Source: Acidobacteriota bacterium | GTDB taxonomy: Bacteria > Acidobacteriota > Terriglobia > Terriglobales > Acidobacteriaceae | NCBI GenBank assembly: GCA_031296115.1 | Contig: JARLGI010000003.1 | Coordinates: forward strand, 1-41,045 | DNA: 41,045 nucleotides | Reading direction: 5' to 3' | Shown here: positions 16,813 to 24,599 of the stretch, piece after piece | How positions within the stretch are numbered: position 1 is the first letter of the stretch | Layout of the letters: each line of letters begins with the position of its first letter | Position numbers and translations under genes: made by a program | The notes under the pieces: generated by a model | Seen by the model: only the letters and a program-made list of their open reading frames with translations | What the model was told of the DNA's origin: nothing | Databases searched by the model: none

Positions 16813-17523
16813 ATGGAACGCCGATACCTGATAGCGACCCTGGCCCTGATAGCGACTTTCGCGGTGTTTTCCCGCGGGCTGCGTTCGCTCGAAGCCTACT
16901 CCAAGACGCCAAGCCACCAAGCCGGAATGAAGATGGGCGCGCAGTGCCCGACGGAGTCCTCAGCTTTTTCCCGCTGGCTGGCGAAGGCGCGCACCCATCT
17001 GCGCCCCGCGTATCCGGAGGAGGCCCAACTGCTGGCGGAGATGAACCTGCCATTCGCGAACATGCAGGCAAGGGCAGCTGAGCAGATTGCGCAGCAGAAC
17101 TTGGCCGCAGCGCAATGCGCCCGCGAAACCGCGATGCGCGAGGCAGAACGGGCGCAGATCCAGCAGAAGATGGCGCGCGAACAAGCAAGCTTGCAAATGG
17201 ATCCGATTTCATACCCGTTCACCATGCCGCCCGCGTTGCGACAGCGGATCGAGGTAAAGACCTCCGCCGTGGCCGCCAAAGTTGCCGCCCGCGCGGTCAA
17301 GGTGCAGATGACGGCCGATGTACTGCCCACTTCCGCCATCAACTGGGCCGACTCCGGCGTAGAGAACGTCGTCTTCGCCATGGATACTCCGCCTGTTCCG
17401 CCGGTTGCGGTCCACGTAAATGTGCAGTCGCCCTGTAAGCCGCAAGCGGTGCAGACCCAGACCCGGCGCGCTCTGCGCGACAGTCGTAGCAACATCGTGC
17501 GGTCAGGCGAGTACGCGTTCTAG
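16813..17523 (+). CDS. Secreted or membrane-anchored coiled-coil protein, unknown
   Basis: 236 residues that I do not recognise. The N-terminus is a signal or anchor (basic MERRY, hydrophobic to about residue 20). A central stretch (about 77-127) is rich in Ala, Gln, Glu and Arg with heptad-like spacing (MQARAAEQIAQQNLAAAQCARETAMREAE begins it), so a helix or coiled coil is likely. The C-terminal 110 residues are Ala/Val/Pro-rich with four prolines near VPPVAV and a basic tail. Three or four cysteines are scattered. The start is well supported by AGGAGG four bases upstream of the ATG, and an intrinsic terminator follows, so it is a free-standing expressed gene. No neighbour gives a functional hint. 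Confidence 0.7.
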   Translation: MERRYLIATLALIATFAVFSRGLRSLEAYSKTPSHQAGMKMGAQCPTESSAFSRWLAKARTHLRPAYPEEAQLLAEMNLPFANMQARAAEQIAQQNLAAAQCARETAMREAERAQIQQKMAREQASLQMDPISYPFTMPPALRQRIEVKTSAVAAKVAARAVKVQMTADVLPTSAINWADSGVENVVFAMDTPPVPPVAVHVNVQSPCKPQAVQTQTRRALRDSRSNIVRSGEYAF

Positions 17524-17551
17524 CTCGACACTTTAAAGACAAAGTAGCGAA

Positions 17552-17583
17552 CGGTGCAGAATCAACTCTGCACCGCTTTTTTT
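17552..17583 (+). terminator. Intrinsic terminator after the gene at 16813
   Basis: CGGTGCAGA and TCTGCACCG form a 9-bp stem around ATCAAC, followed by C and seven T residues. It begins 28 bp after the stop codon. Confidence 0.88.
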
Positions 17584-17639
17584 GCAAAATCTGCAGCCAG
17601 CACCTTGACCGCTCTGCCCGGCGATATGATGATTGAGCC

Positions 17640-17876
17640 ATGAAGCATCGTCTTGCTCCCAACTGTCCCCGGTGCGACAGCAATGAGGATGTGAAGAAGA
17701 TTACCTATGGACAACCGGCCTCGGAGACTACCCTCGAGATGAGCCAGGACGGCTACGTGCTCGGCGGGTGCTGCATTCGTCCCGACAGCCCCGAATGGTA
17801 TTGCGACAATTGCCAAGAATCCTTCGGCAGCTGGCGCGAGTCCTGGGGCGAAGCCCTCACCGACCAAATTCAATAA
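17640..17876 (+). CDS. Small zinc-ribbon protein, unknown function
   Basis: 78 residues with two Cys pairs, CPRC (9-12) and CDNC (55-58), that would bind one zinc. Between them is YGQPASE...GYVLGGCCIRPDSPEWYC, a layout seen in a widespread but uncharacterised group of small bacterial zinc-ribbon proteins (Y-G-x-P near the first knuckle, L-G-G-C before a P-x-W-x-C second knuckle). The ATG at 17640 is 56 bp after the terminator of the upstream gene, so it has its own promoter, not identified. The C-terminus is acidic and Trp-rich. The intact cysteines and uniform codon usage argue that it is a real gene despite its size. Nucleic-acid or protein binding is the usual guess for such ribbons. Confidence 0.72.
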   Translation: MKHRLAPNCPRCDSNEDVKKITYGQPASETTLEMSQDGYVLGGCCIRPDSPEWYCDNCQESFGSWRESWGEALTDQIQ

Positions 17877-18455
17877 CACAACGGCGACCGGATTCTCGCG
17901 TGAGATTCCCCATCACGCAAGCCACCCCTCCCCCCTCCTGCCATGAGTGAAATCAACGGCTTAAGCTAGGTTATGCTTGCAAGTTAATCATTCCCTAGGT
18001 CTTATACGTATGTTAAACACCTGCAAGAGGTTAGGAGACGATCCGATCCGCTACACACCCGACTGGACCTAGCGGCGATTGCTTCTACCCTGCGTCTGTC
18101 AAAGAGCTTTTCCGCAGCCGCGCACTGGGCGCGAGGCGACACTACAACTTCGCCCTCGCAGGACTGTGATAGCGCGCTGCGCTATTCGCGCGCAAGGACG
18201 CAGGTTACGGTCGTGCTTGACAAGACAGGGAAGCGGGCGTGTGGGGAAGCGGGTCCCTGCTTCGCTCGTGGTGACAACTCAGGGAATACGCCGACGATGA
18301 AGAAAAGCAGGTCCCTCGATTCGAGTGCGCTCTTCTTGGCGCACTCTCACTCGGGATGACAACCCGATAGGGAAGACCCCCGCATTAGACTAGCCAATAC
18401 CGGGTCATAACGGGACGTCGCATGTTGTGAAAAATTCGAGACGAGCTGCTGTCTC
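17877..18455. other. Long gene-free spacer with inverted repeats
   Basis: About 580 bp with no plausible gene. It holds ATAGCGC-GCT-GCGCTAT (18169-18185), a GCGAGGCGA/TCGCC-C-TCGC imperfect hairpin (about 18131-18159) and GAGTGCGC-N8-GCGCACTC (18323-18346). Two related units each contain GGTCCCT and later TGACAAC (about 18255-18282 and 18310-18363). Such units look like dispersed intergenic repeats rather than genes. Confidence 0.45.
18323..18346. repeat. Inverted repeat within a dispersed intergenic unit
   Basis: GAGTGCGC and GCGCACTC flank TCTTCTTG. The hairpin sits inside the second of two GGTCCCT...TGACAAC units of this spacer. No T-tract follows. Confidence 0.45.
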
Positions 18456-18893
18456 TTACTTCGTGCCCGCGACCGCCATGCGCTTGCGCCGCTGCTGCCA
18501 TTCTTGGGTGGCGAAGATTTGCGGGCCGACGTCGATCAACCGGGGCAGCATCTGGAAAACCGAGATGGGCGTCCACTTCATGCCCTGACGGGTACGGTAG
18601 CCCCGGCGGTTCAGCTCCTCGGCGATGACCGAATACGGCCCGTCCTGGATGGTCAGCTCCATCATGAGGAAGAGGGCCTCGCGCTCGATAGGATTTTCCT
18701 CCAGCCGCCCGGCGTCGGCCGAAACCTGCAGCCCGAACGGCACCTCTTCCGTGAGCTTCTGAGTTTGCGCTTCGGGAAGCTCGCGCTCCCACTCGATGGC
18801 GACCATTTTCCAGCCCTGTCCGGCCTGCCGTTCGAGTTCTGCTGCGTCCAGCGGTGCCTGCACTTCCTGCCGCACACGCTCCACCTTGGCCAT
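18456..18893 (-). CDS. Recombinase-domain orphan protein (no catalytic resolvase domain)
   Basis: 145 residues. The second half (about 70-125) resembles the Recombinase domain that follows the catalytic domain in large serine recombinases: a helix with EREALFLMMEL, then IAEELNRRGYRTRQGMKWTPISVFQML, i.e. the A-x-x-L-N-x-x-G-x-x-T-R-x-G-x-x-W pattern. The first 50 residues (QAPLDAAELERQAGQGWKMVAIEWERELP) are not a resolvase domain and no catalytic Ser motif is present, so it cannot act as a recombinase by itself. The ATG at 18893 has AGGAGG five bases upstream, which decides against starts at 18920 and 18962. It may be a DNA-binding regulator derived from a recombinase. Function is unknown; domain call is moderate. 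Confidence 0.68.
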   Translation of the reverse strand: MAKVERVRQEVQAPLDAAELERQAGQGWKMVAIEWERELPEAQTQKLTEEVPFGLQVSADAGRLEENPIEREALFLMMELTIQDGPYSVIAEELNRRGYRTRQGMKWTPISVFQMLPRLIDVGPQIFATQEWQQRRKRMAVAGTK

Positions 18894-19031
18894 GCCGTCC
18901 TCCTCGGGTGCGTTGGTCATAGAGCTACACGTCTGCGGCCATATCGGGTTTCCTGCAAACAATTGAAACAGGCGGGATTGTGATTCGCTTCGGGAATGGA
19001 GGTGGGGAGCGCGCGTCCGGATTCAGAATTG

Positions 19032-19051
19032 CTTGTCCGAAGGCGGACAAG
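19032..19051. promoter_or_regulatory. TTGTCCG-N4-CGGACAA palindrome, copy 2
   Basis: CTTGTCCG-AAGG-CGGACAAG, a perfect 8-bp inverted repeat, 139 bp upstream of the recombinase-domain gene (minus strand). It shares the core with 16599-16618 while the four loop bases differ, as expected if the arms are what is conserved. Confidence 0.4.
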
Positions 19052-19165
19052 ACAATGGTGCCGCCGCTCCGCGGCTCTCGCCCGATTCAGCCTCCCAACC
19101 GCCGGCTGACGCCCGTGGCTCAAAGAAATGTCGCCCGGGCTGTGCAAAGTCTGCTGGATCGCAAT

Positions 19166-19181
19166 GCCGGCTGAAGCCGGC
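19166..19181. repeat. REP-like hairpin with TGAA loop
   Basis: GCCGGC-TGAA-GCCGGC. Six-base perfect stem with the same loop as the hairpins at 9270, 19209 and 33659. Confidence 0.5.
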
Positions 19182-19208
19182 TCGCGTCTGGGGGGAACCG
19201 GCACAAGA

Positions 19209-19224
19209 CGGCGCTGAAGCGCCG
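19209..19224. repeat. REP-like hairpin with TGAA loop
   Basis: CGGCGC-TGAA-GCGCCG. Six-base perfect stem, 27 bp after the previous hairpin and in the same orientation. Confidence 0.5.
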
Positions 19225-19292
19225 CTCCACACGGGATACTGATAGCGTCCGGATACTGAAAGCGACTCGGATGGTGAAAGCGAGTTGCCGAC

Positions 19293-20816
19293 CTATTCTC
19301 TGCGCCGCGGGATCGGGTGCGCGTGGTCGAGGTCGTAGAACTTGCGCGGCCCGTGGTCCGACTGGCGAGTAACCGTCGACACGGCCTTCATGACGGGCAG
19401 GCTCAACTGGCTAGTCCGTGCGGGAAGCGCGTTTGTGGTCGTGAGGATGGACTGGTTGAAGGTGCCTCCAGAGTTTGCCTGTGCCACGGAGAACACGCAA
19501 TAGGCCTGGCCGTTGGAGTAGGCGGTTGCGATGTAGTCGCCCACCATCAGGCCGGAGGAGGTGTTGGGCAGCCAGCTTAGCGACATAGGGCCGGCCAGCG
19601 TGGTGGGCGCGCTCCAGGTGTTTCCGCCGTCGCTGGAGGAGACGAAGCCGACCTCAAGCTGGCACGTCGCGATGGTGCACTGTGCCGTGGGATAGAAATA
19701 GTAAGCCAGCGCCAGCCGTGCCGAGCCGCCGCTGGTGACAGGATCGGCGGCCAGGCCGGGGATGAAGTGATCCACGGTGCTGGTGGTGGCGTCGATGGGA
19801 ATGCCAACCGGCGCGGTCCAGTTGCTGCCGTCGGCGGAACTGCTTAGGACGAGGTCGTTCGACGAGCAACCGGCGCGGAAGCGGCAATCCTGCCACACGA
19901 CGTAGACGCGGCCGGAGCCATCGACGGCGGCGCTGGGAAGTGTCGTCGTCCGGAGATTGCCCGCGACCGTGTGATCGGTGATGTTGGAGATGGTGACTTG
20001 CGCATTCCAGCTGCTGCCGCCGTTGGTCGAGGTGAAGGCGAGCATCTGCGTGCCGTCGGCACTGAGGATGGGCACCACCACGTTGCCATTGGGCTGCACC
20101 AGCGGCTGGCCGCCGAGACCGGTAGAGGAACTGGCGCTGTTGATCGCCGTGCTCCAAGTGAGACCGCCGTCCGTCGAGGTGCTCATCCAGATGAGGCCGT
20201 TGGCGGGCTGGCTGGGGTCGTCCCACTCCAGGTAGCAGTGGCCGTAGAACGGGCTGCTGGCGGTGTTGTCGCAGGTGATCCACTGCTTGTCGGAGTCGTT
20301 GGTGGCGCTGACCACGATGGGATTGCCCCAGTTCATCGCGTCGGGCGAGCGGCTGACGGAGACCACGTCGGTAGTGGCCGAGATGTCGAGCGTGGTGATA
20401 ATCCAGACGCCATGCGCCTTGTCGAAGGCGACTACGGGATCGCTGGCCGCGACATAAGGGCCGCCCTCGTACTGGGTGATGTTGGGCAGCTGTCCGTTGC
20501 TCCAACTGCCGCCGGCGTTGGTCGAGGTGGCAAAACCAATGTTGGAAGCGCCGCCATTGAATCGCCGGCCAATCTGGAATGCGGTCACGATGGTCGAGCC
20601 GGAAGCGAACATGCCGGGTTCAACTTCGGTGGCGTGCTGGCTGTCGGAATTGGTGAAGGTGTCGGTGCTGAGACGGGTGAGTGCGATCTGCGGCGGAGGG
20701 GGCGGCGATGGTTCGGAGGGCCTGCTGGAGCCGCTGCCGCAAGCGGAGAGCAACAGCACGGGCGCGAGCGCGAAGACAGACAAGAGTCTCACACTGCATA
20801 CCGGCACCTTGACCAT
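19293..20816 (-). CDS. Asp-box (BNR) repeat lipoprotein, sialidase-like fold
   Basis: 507 residues. A lipoprotein signal with lipobox LLLSAC puts the lipidated Cys at 26, followed by a Ser/Pro linker (SRPSEPSPPPPP). The rest has at least four Asp-box motifs of the S-x-D/N-x-G-x-x-W form (STNAGGSW, STDGGLTW, STNGGSSW, SSDGGNTW) at about 90, 215, 270 and 395, which mark beta-propeller blades. The architecture fits exo-sialidase-like propellers, but I see no N-terminal FRIP motif or clear catalytic Arg triad, so enzymatic activity should not be assumed. GAGG upstream of the ATG supports the start. It is transcribed away from the divergent thiolase gene, 180 bp distant. Likely a surface-exposed binding or glycan-related protein. 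Confidence 0.82.
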   Translation of the reverse strand: MVKVPVCSVRLLSVFALAPVLLLSACGSGSSRPSEPSPPPPPQIALTRLSTDTFTNSDSQHATEVEPGMFASGSTIVTAFQIGRRFNGGASNIGFATSTNAGGSWSNGQLPNITQYEGGPYVAASDPVVAFDKAHGVWIITTLDISATTDVVSVSRSPDAMNWGNPIVVSATNDSDKQWITCDNTASSPFYGHCYLEWDDPSQPANGLIWMSTSTDGGLTWSTAINSASSSTGLGGQPLVQPNGNVVVPILSADGTQMLAFTSTNGGSSWNAQVTISNITDHTVAGNLRTTTLPSAAVDGSGRVYVVWQDCRFRAGCSSNDLVLSSSADGSNWTAPVGIPIDATTSTVDHFIPGLAADPVTSGGSARLALAYYFYPTAQCTIATCQLEVGFVSSSDGGNTWSAPTTLAGPMSLSWLPNTSSGLMVGDYIATAYSNGQAYCVFSVAQANSGGTFNQSILTTTNALPARTSQLSLPVMKAVSTVTRQSDHGPRKFYDLDHAHPIPRRRE

Positions 20817-20995
20817 CGCTTTACCTCGATGCGGAAATCAGATTTGCCCAGATTCGAATGGTGGCGCCGAACCGCGTGCGTGCATCGTGTATCGGATTGC
20901 GGGTTCTGTCAATTCATCTCCGTTTGCTGCGCTTCTTGGACGGCTGATAAACTCGAACGTTTGCACAGCCGGTCGCATCTAGTTCTATAACACTC

Positions 20996-22198
20996 ATGCC
21001 AAATACAACGGATATTGCCATCGTCAACGGCGCCCGCACGCCTATGGGGCGCTACTGTGGAAAGCTGCGCGATTTCACCGCCATGGACCTGGGCGCCATC
21101 GCCGCGACCGAGGCCATGAAACGCTCCAGCGTCGAGCCGCCGGAGATTGACCACGCCGTGTTCGGCAACGCGCAGCAGACCTCCGGAGATTCCATCTACG
21201 GCGCGCGCCATGTCGCGCTCAAGGCGGGAGTACCCATGGAAGTTCCGGCGCTCACTGTCAACCGTCTGTGCGGCTCGGGAATGCAGTCCATCGTGACCGC
21301 GGCGCAGATGATCCAACTGGGCGAGTCGAAGATTGTACTGGCGGGCGGCATGGAGTCGATGTCGCAGGCCCCGCACGTGATTCGCGGCATGCGCTGGGGC
21401 GTCGGTTTCGGCGAAGGCAAGCTGGAAGACTCGCTGATGGTGGCGCTGCTCGACACGTATTGCGGGCTCTACATGGCCAACACCGCCGAGCTTTACGCCG
21501 GGCAGCAGGGCATTACGCGCGAGATGCAGGACGAGTTCGCACTGCGCTCGCAACAAACCGCTGACGACGCCTACAAAGCCGGACGGCTGCAGGAAGAGAT
21601 TACCCCGGTGGCGCTGCGCAATCGTCGCGCCGAGCCGACGGGCGAGATGTTCACCGAAGATGACAACCGGCGTCCCGACACGACGCTGGAGAGCCTGAAG
21701 AAGCTGAAGCCGGCCTTCGGCAAGGACGGCAGCGTGACCGCCGGCAATGCCAGCGGAATCGTGGATGGCGGCGCGGCTGTCGTCGTGATGCCGCTCGACG
21801 AGGCGGAGAAACGCAATCTGAAGCCGATGGGCCGCATCGTGAGTTGGGGCATTGCGGGCGTCAACCCCAAGATCATGGGCTCGGGGCCGGTTCCGGCGAC
21901 GAAGATCGCACTGAAGAAGGCCGGGCTGAAACTCGACGACCTCGACCTCATCGAGGTCAATGAAGCGTTCGCGGCGCAGTATCTGGCGGTCGAAAAAGAG
22001 CTGGGGCTCGATCGCAACAAGGTCAACGTGAACGGCGGCGCCATCGCGCTGGGGCATCCGCTGGGCGCGACCGGCACGCGGCTGATGATCACGCTGCTGT
22101 ATGAACTGCGGCGGCGGAAAGCGAAGTACGGGCTCTCCACGGCGTGCATTGGGGGCGGGCAGGGAATTGCCGTCATCGTGGAGAACCTGCAGCGATAA
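20996..22198 (+). CDS. Acetyl-CoA C-acetyltransferase (thiolase)
   Basis: 400 residues, standard thiolase length. The acylated nucleophile is Cys92 in NRLCGSGMQ; the C-terminal catalytic His is His354 in NGGAIALGHPLGATG, and the proton-shuttling Cys is Cys384 in ACIGGGQG. These match biosynthetic/degradative acetyl-CoA acetyltransferases, which interconvert two acetyl-CoA and acetoacetyl-CoA. Whether it serves fatty-acid or ketogenic amino-acid degradation or polyhydroxyalkanoate synthesis cannot be told, since no beta-oxidation or phaB gene is adjacent. The ATG at 20996 has only a weak upstream ribosome site. It is followed by a DUF4239 gene after 72 bp. Confidence 0.94.
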   Translation: MPNTTDIAIVNGARTPMGRYCGKLRDFTAMDLGAIAATEAMKRSSVEPPEIDHAVFGNAQQTSGDSIYGARHVALKAGVPMEVPALTVNRLCGSGMQSIVTAAQMIQLGESKIVLAGGMESMSQAPHVIRGMRWGVGFGEGKLEDSLMVALLDTYCGLYMANTAELYAGQQGITREMQDEFALRSQQTADDAYKAGRLQEEITPVALRNRRAEPTGEMFTEDDNRRPDTTLESLKKLKPAFGKDGSVTAGNASGIVDGGAAVVVMPLDEAEKRNLKPMGRIVSWGIAGVNPKIMGSGPVPATKIALKKAGLKLDDLDLIEVNEAFAAQYLAVEKELGLDRNKVNVNGGAIALGHPLGATGTRLMITLLYELRRRKAKYGLSTACIGGGQGIAVIVENLQR

Positions 22199-22270
22199 GG
22201 CGCAAGTCTTTTGGTTCGCGGCTAAAGCAGTGTAAGCTTCCTACCACGCGGCTCTGGCCGCGTAACCATT

Positions 22271-23029
22271 GTGCTGACCAACATCCTCATCATTGTCGGC
22301 TGCGTGGCTGCCGCGATTGCGTTCCTGTTTGTGGTCACGCGCTCCTCCGCCGGCACCTCGCGCAAGGAATCCAATGACTTCACCGGCGCTGTGGTGGCCG
22401 TTATAGGCACCACCTATGCCGTGATTCTGGCGTTCACCTTGTCGGGCGTGTGGAACATGTTCCAGCAGGCGCAGGTCAACGAGGAGCAGGAAGCGAACGC
22501 GCTGGTGAACGTATACCGCATTGCCAGCCAGCTGCAGGATGCCAACGCCGCAAAAATCCGGGGCCTCTGTACCCAGTATGCCGACAACGCCGTAGACGTC
22601 GAGTGGTCGACCATGGAAAACCAGCAGATGTCGCATGAGGGCAGCGCGATCATCAACCAGCTATGGAGCCTGGCGGGAGAAAGCGCCCACGCCCGGCCGG
22701 ACGCGATTGCCGCTTACCAGCTCATGGAAGAGCTGCGCGGACTGACACAGTATCGGCGAATCCGGGCCATGCAAGCCCGCGAGAGCTTGCCGGGGATTCT
22801 GTGGACCGTGCTCCTCGCCGGCGGAATCATCACGGTCGCCGCGTCCTGCTTTTTCGGCGTGCCAAACTTCAGTTTTCACCTGCTGCAAGTTGTGGTGCTG
22901 ACATTCCTGATTTCGTTAGTGCTGGTGGCGATTGCCGACATCGACCGCCCATACCAGGGCATGGTGAAGGTGCAGCCTGAAGGCTTTCGCTTCGCAGCCC
23001 GGACGCTGCACGGTGAGGCCGGCCCGTAA
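22271..23029 (+). CDS. DUF4239 integral membrane protein
   Basis: 252 residues with four hydrophobic segments at about 4-23, 38-60, 173-196 and 203-222; the loop between the second and third is long, charged and helical (about 65-170). This two-plus-two layout and the motif S-N-D-F-T-G-A...Y-A-V-I-L-A-F are typical of DUF4239, sometimes described as bestrophin-like, with no established function. The start is GTG at 22271. It follows the thiolase gene and faces the convergent korDABC operon. A role in ion conductance is speculative. Confidence 0.82.
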   Translation: MLTNILIIVGCVAAAIAFLFVVTRSSAGTSRKESNDFTGAVVAVIGTTYAVILAFTLSGVWNMFQQAQVNEEQEANALVNVYRIASQLQDANAAKIRGLCTQYADNAVDVEWSTMENQQMSHEGSAIINQLWSLAGESAHARPDAIAAYQLMEELRGLTQYRRIRAMQARESLPGILWTVLLAGGIITVAASCFFGVPNFSFHLLQVVVLTFLISLVLVAIADIDRPYQGMVKVQPEGFRFAARTLHGEAGP

Positions 23030-23088
23030 GGGCTCCTGCCGCCGTTTTTTGGATGTTGCCCGGGAGGTATGACCTTTCAGGTGCAAGG

Positions 23089-23114
23089 AAAAAGGCCGGC
23101 AACTTCTGCCGGCC
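23089..23114 (-). terminator. Intrinsic terminator of the korDABC operon
   Basis: GGCCGGCA and TGCCGGCC form an 8-bp stem around a five-base loop, followed on the minus strand by TTTTT. It lies 22 bp after the korC stop. Confidence 0.85.
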
Positions 23115-23136
23115 CTGTATGAACGTAAGGATGAAG

Positions 23137-23736
23137 CTAGGTTTCCAGGGCTGCTACTTCGATCTGGGGTTCCTCAGCGGGTATTTCACCATTCAGCGTC
23201 TTGATGCCGTACTCGTAGCCTTTGTCGAAGGCCTTGCGGTTCAAATCGCGATAGGCTTCAGGTACGGACGCAGCGACAGCGTCACGCAGCGAGTCGGGTT
23301 TTAACACTCCGCTCACTGCGCCGAAGAAGCCGACCATCACGATGTTGAGCACCATCTTCTTGCCCAAGTCTTCGGCCAGCCGCGTTGCCGGGCAGCTGTA
23401 GACCCGCACGCCTGCCGGTAGCTTGTCCACGCGCACCAAGTCCTGCTCGATGACCAGGATGCCGTTTTCGCGGACTTGGGGCGCGAAGATGGTGTAGGCC
23501 TCTTGAGACATAACCACCAGGATGTCGGGGCGAGTGACGTAGGGATAAAGCACGGGCTGGTCCGACAAGATGACCTGCGCGCTACACGCCCCGCCGCGCG
23601 CTTCCGGCCCGAAGCTCTGCGTCATGGTGGAGTAGCCGCCCTCAAAAATGCAGCCGGCCTTGCCGATGACGATGGCCGAGAGAATCACGCCCTGGCCGCC
23701 AAAGCCTGCGATACGGATTTCGGTTAGATGCTGCAT
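23137..23736 (-). CDS. korC: 2-oxoacid:ferredoxin oxidoreductase, gamma subunit
   Basis: 199 residues of the POR gamma family (IRIAGFGGQGVILSAIVIGKAG opening, then GPEARGGACSAQVILSD), which supports electron transfer and CoA binding in the heteromeric 2-oxoglutarate/pyruvate:ferredoxin oxidoreductase. It overlaps the end of korB by 13 bases. GGAGG lies seven bases before the ATG at 23736 and only one base before the ATG at 23742, so 23736 is the better start. It is the last gene of korDABC and ends just before the operon terminator. The substrate cannot be fixed from this subunit, though the korA/korB type points to 2-oxoglutarate. Confidence 0.92.
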   Translation of the reverse strand: MQHLTEIRIAGFGGQGVILSAIVIGKAGCIFEGGYSTMTQSFGPEARGGACSAQVILSDQPVLYPYVTRPDILVVMSQEAYTIFAPQVRENGILVIEQDLVRVDKLPAGVRVYSCPATRLAEDLGKKMVLNIVMVGFFGAVSGVLKPDSLRDAVAASVPEAYRDLNRKAFDKGYEYGIKTLNGEIPAEEPQIEVAALET

Positions 23737-24599
23737 TCGCATGCCTCCGCTTCTACGTATTGGTCGCCGAGAACTTCTTCCAGCTGGTCGTGCATCAGGT
23801 CACGATAGTCGGCGCGCTCGCGGTCTACAAACTTGCCCACGATGATCTCGCCGGACTTGCTCAGCGCAACCTCGTTGGTGGGCGCGCCATTCTTGATTCG
23901 GCTCTTCTCTTTGTAGAACTTCATGGTGTCCAGGCCGTCGCCCATCTTGTTGCGGCGCTGATACAGCGTCGGGCACGGCGACAATACCTCGATGAAGCTG
24001 AAGCCCTTCTTGGTGAACATCTCCTCCATCGCGCGCGCCAACTGGCGAACGTGGAATGCGGTCCAGCGGGCCACGTAAACTGCGCCCGCTGCTTCCACCA
24101 GGTAGGGCAGGTTGAATGACGGATCGTATGTCCCGTAAGGATTGGTTGAAGTCACGACGTCGCCGGGCGTGGTGGGCGCGGTCTGCCCGCCGGTCATGGC
24201 GTAAATCAGGTTGTTGACGCAGACGACCTTGATGTCCACATTGCGGCGCGCTGCATGGATCAGGTGGTTGCCGCCGATGGCGAACAGGTCGCCGTCGCCC
24301 GAGTACACCACCACATTGAGCTTGGGATTGGCCAGCTTTAGCCCGGTGGCAAAGGGAATCGCGCGGCCATGCGTCGTGTGAAACGAATCGAGCTTCATGT
24401 AGCCGGCAACGCGGCCGGTGCAGCCGATGCCGGAGACGATGGCCACGTTCTTTAGGTCCATATTGGCTTCGGTGAGCGCGCGGGCGAAGGAGTTGACGCT
24501 GGTCCCAATGCCGCATCCGGGACACCAGATGTGCGGCATGCGGTCGGTGCGCAGGAACGGTTCCACCGGATTGGTGGGAGTGATTCCGATCGTCGTCAT
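23724..24599 (-). CDS. korB: 2-oxoacid:ferredoxin oxidoreductase, beta subunit (TPP-binding)
   Basis: 291 residues. The beta subunit holds thiamine diphosphate. The CPGCGIGT motif at about 28-35 provides one cluster-side cysteine pair, and the TPP/Mg site is seen in GDGDLFAIGGNHLIHAARRN followed by NNLIYAMTGGQTAPTT. The enzyme oxidatively decarboxylates a 2-oxoacid (most likely 2-oxoglutarate) to the acyl-CoA with reduction of ferredoxin, and can run in reverse for carbon fixation. The ATG overlaps the korA stop by four bases (ATGA type), and its own 3' end overlaps korC, so translation of A-B-C is coupled. Sequence is complete with no missing catalytic blocks seen. Confidence 0.95.
   Translation of the reverse strand: MTTIGITPTNPVEPFLRTDRMPHIWCPGCGIGTSVNSFARALTEANMDLKNVAIVSGIGCTGRVAGYMKLDSFHTTHGRAIPFATGLKLANPKLNVVVYSGDGDLFAIGGNHLIHAARRNVDIKVVCVNNLIYAMTGGQTAPTTPGDVVTSTNPYGTYDPSFNLPYLVEAAGAVYVARWTAFHVRQLARAMEEMFTKKGFSFIEVLSPCPTLYQRRNKMGDGLDTMKFYKEKSRIKNGAPTNEVALSKSGEIIVGKFVDRERADYRDLMHDQLEEVLGDQYVEAEACECSI

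Larger units (their letters stand above)
18894..19292. other. Intergenic spacer rich in hairpins
   Basis: About 400 bp with no gene. It carries the second TTGTCCG palindrome (19032-19051) and two TGAA-loop hairpins (19166-19181 and 19209-19224). Near 19229-19285 there is a loose AGCG(A/T)-type repetition (GATACTGATAGCG, GATACTGAAAGCG, GATGGTGAAAGCG). Confidence 0.5.

Noticed and set aside
18456..18893. Prophage or integrative element
   Set aside because: Only one recombinase-like domain without catalytic residues; no integrase, att-like direct repeats, tRNA or phage genes around it.
19293..20816. Active exo-sialidase
   Set aside because: Asp boxes support a propeller fold, but no FRIP motif or clear catalytic arginine triad was found, so only the fold is claimed.
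22271..23029. Functional bestrophin channel
   Set aside because: The DUF4239 fold is only described as bestrophin-like; no channel signature could be confirmed.
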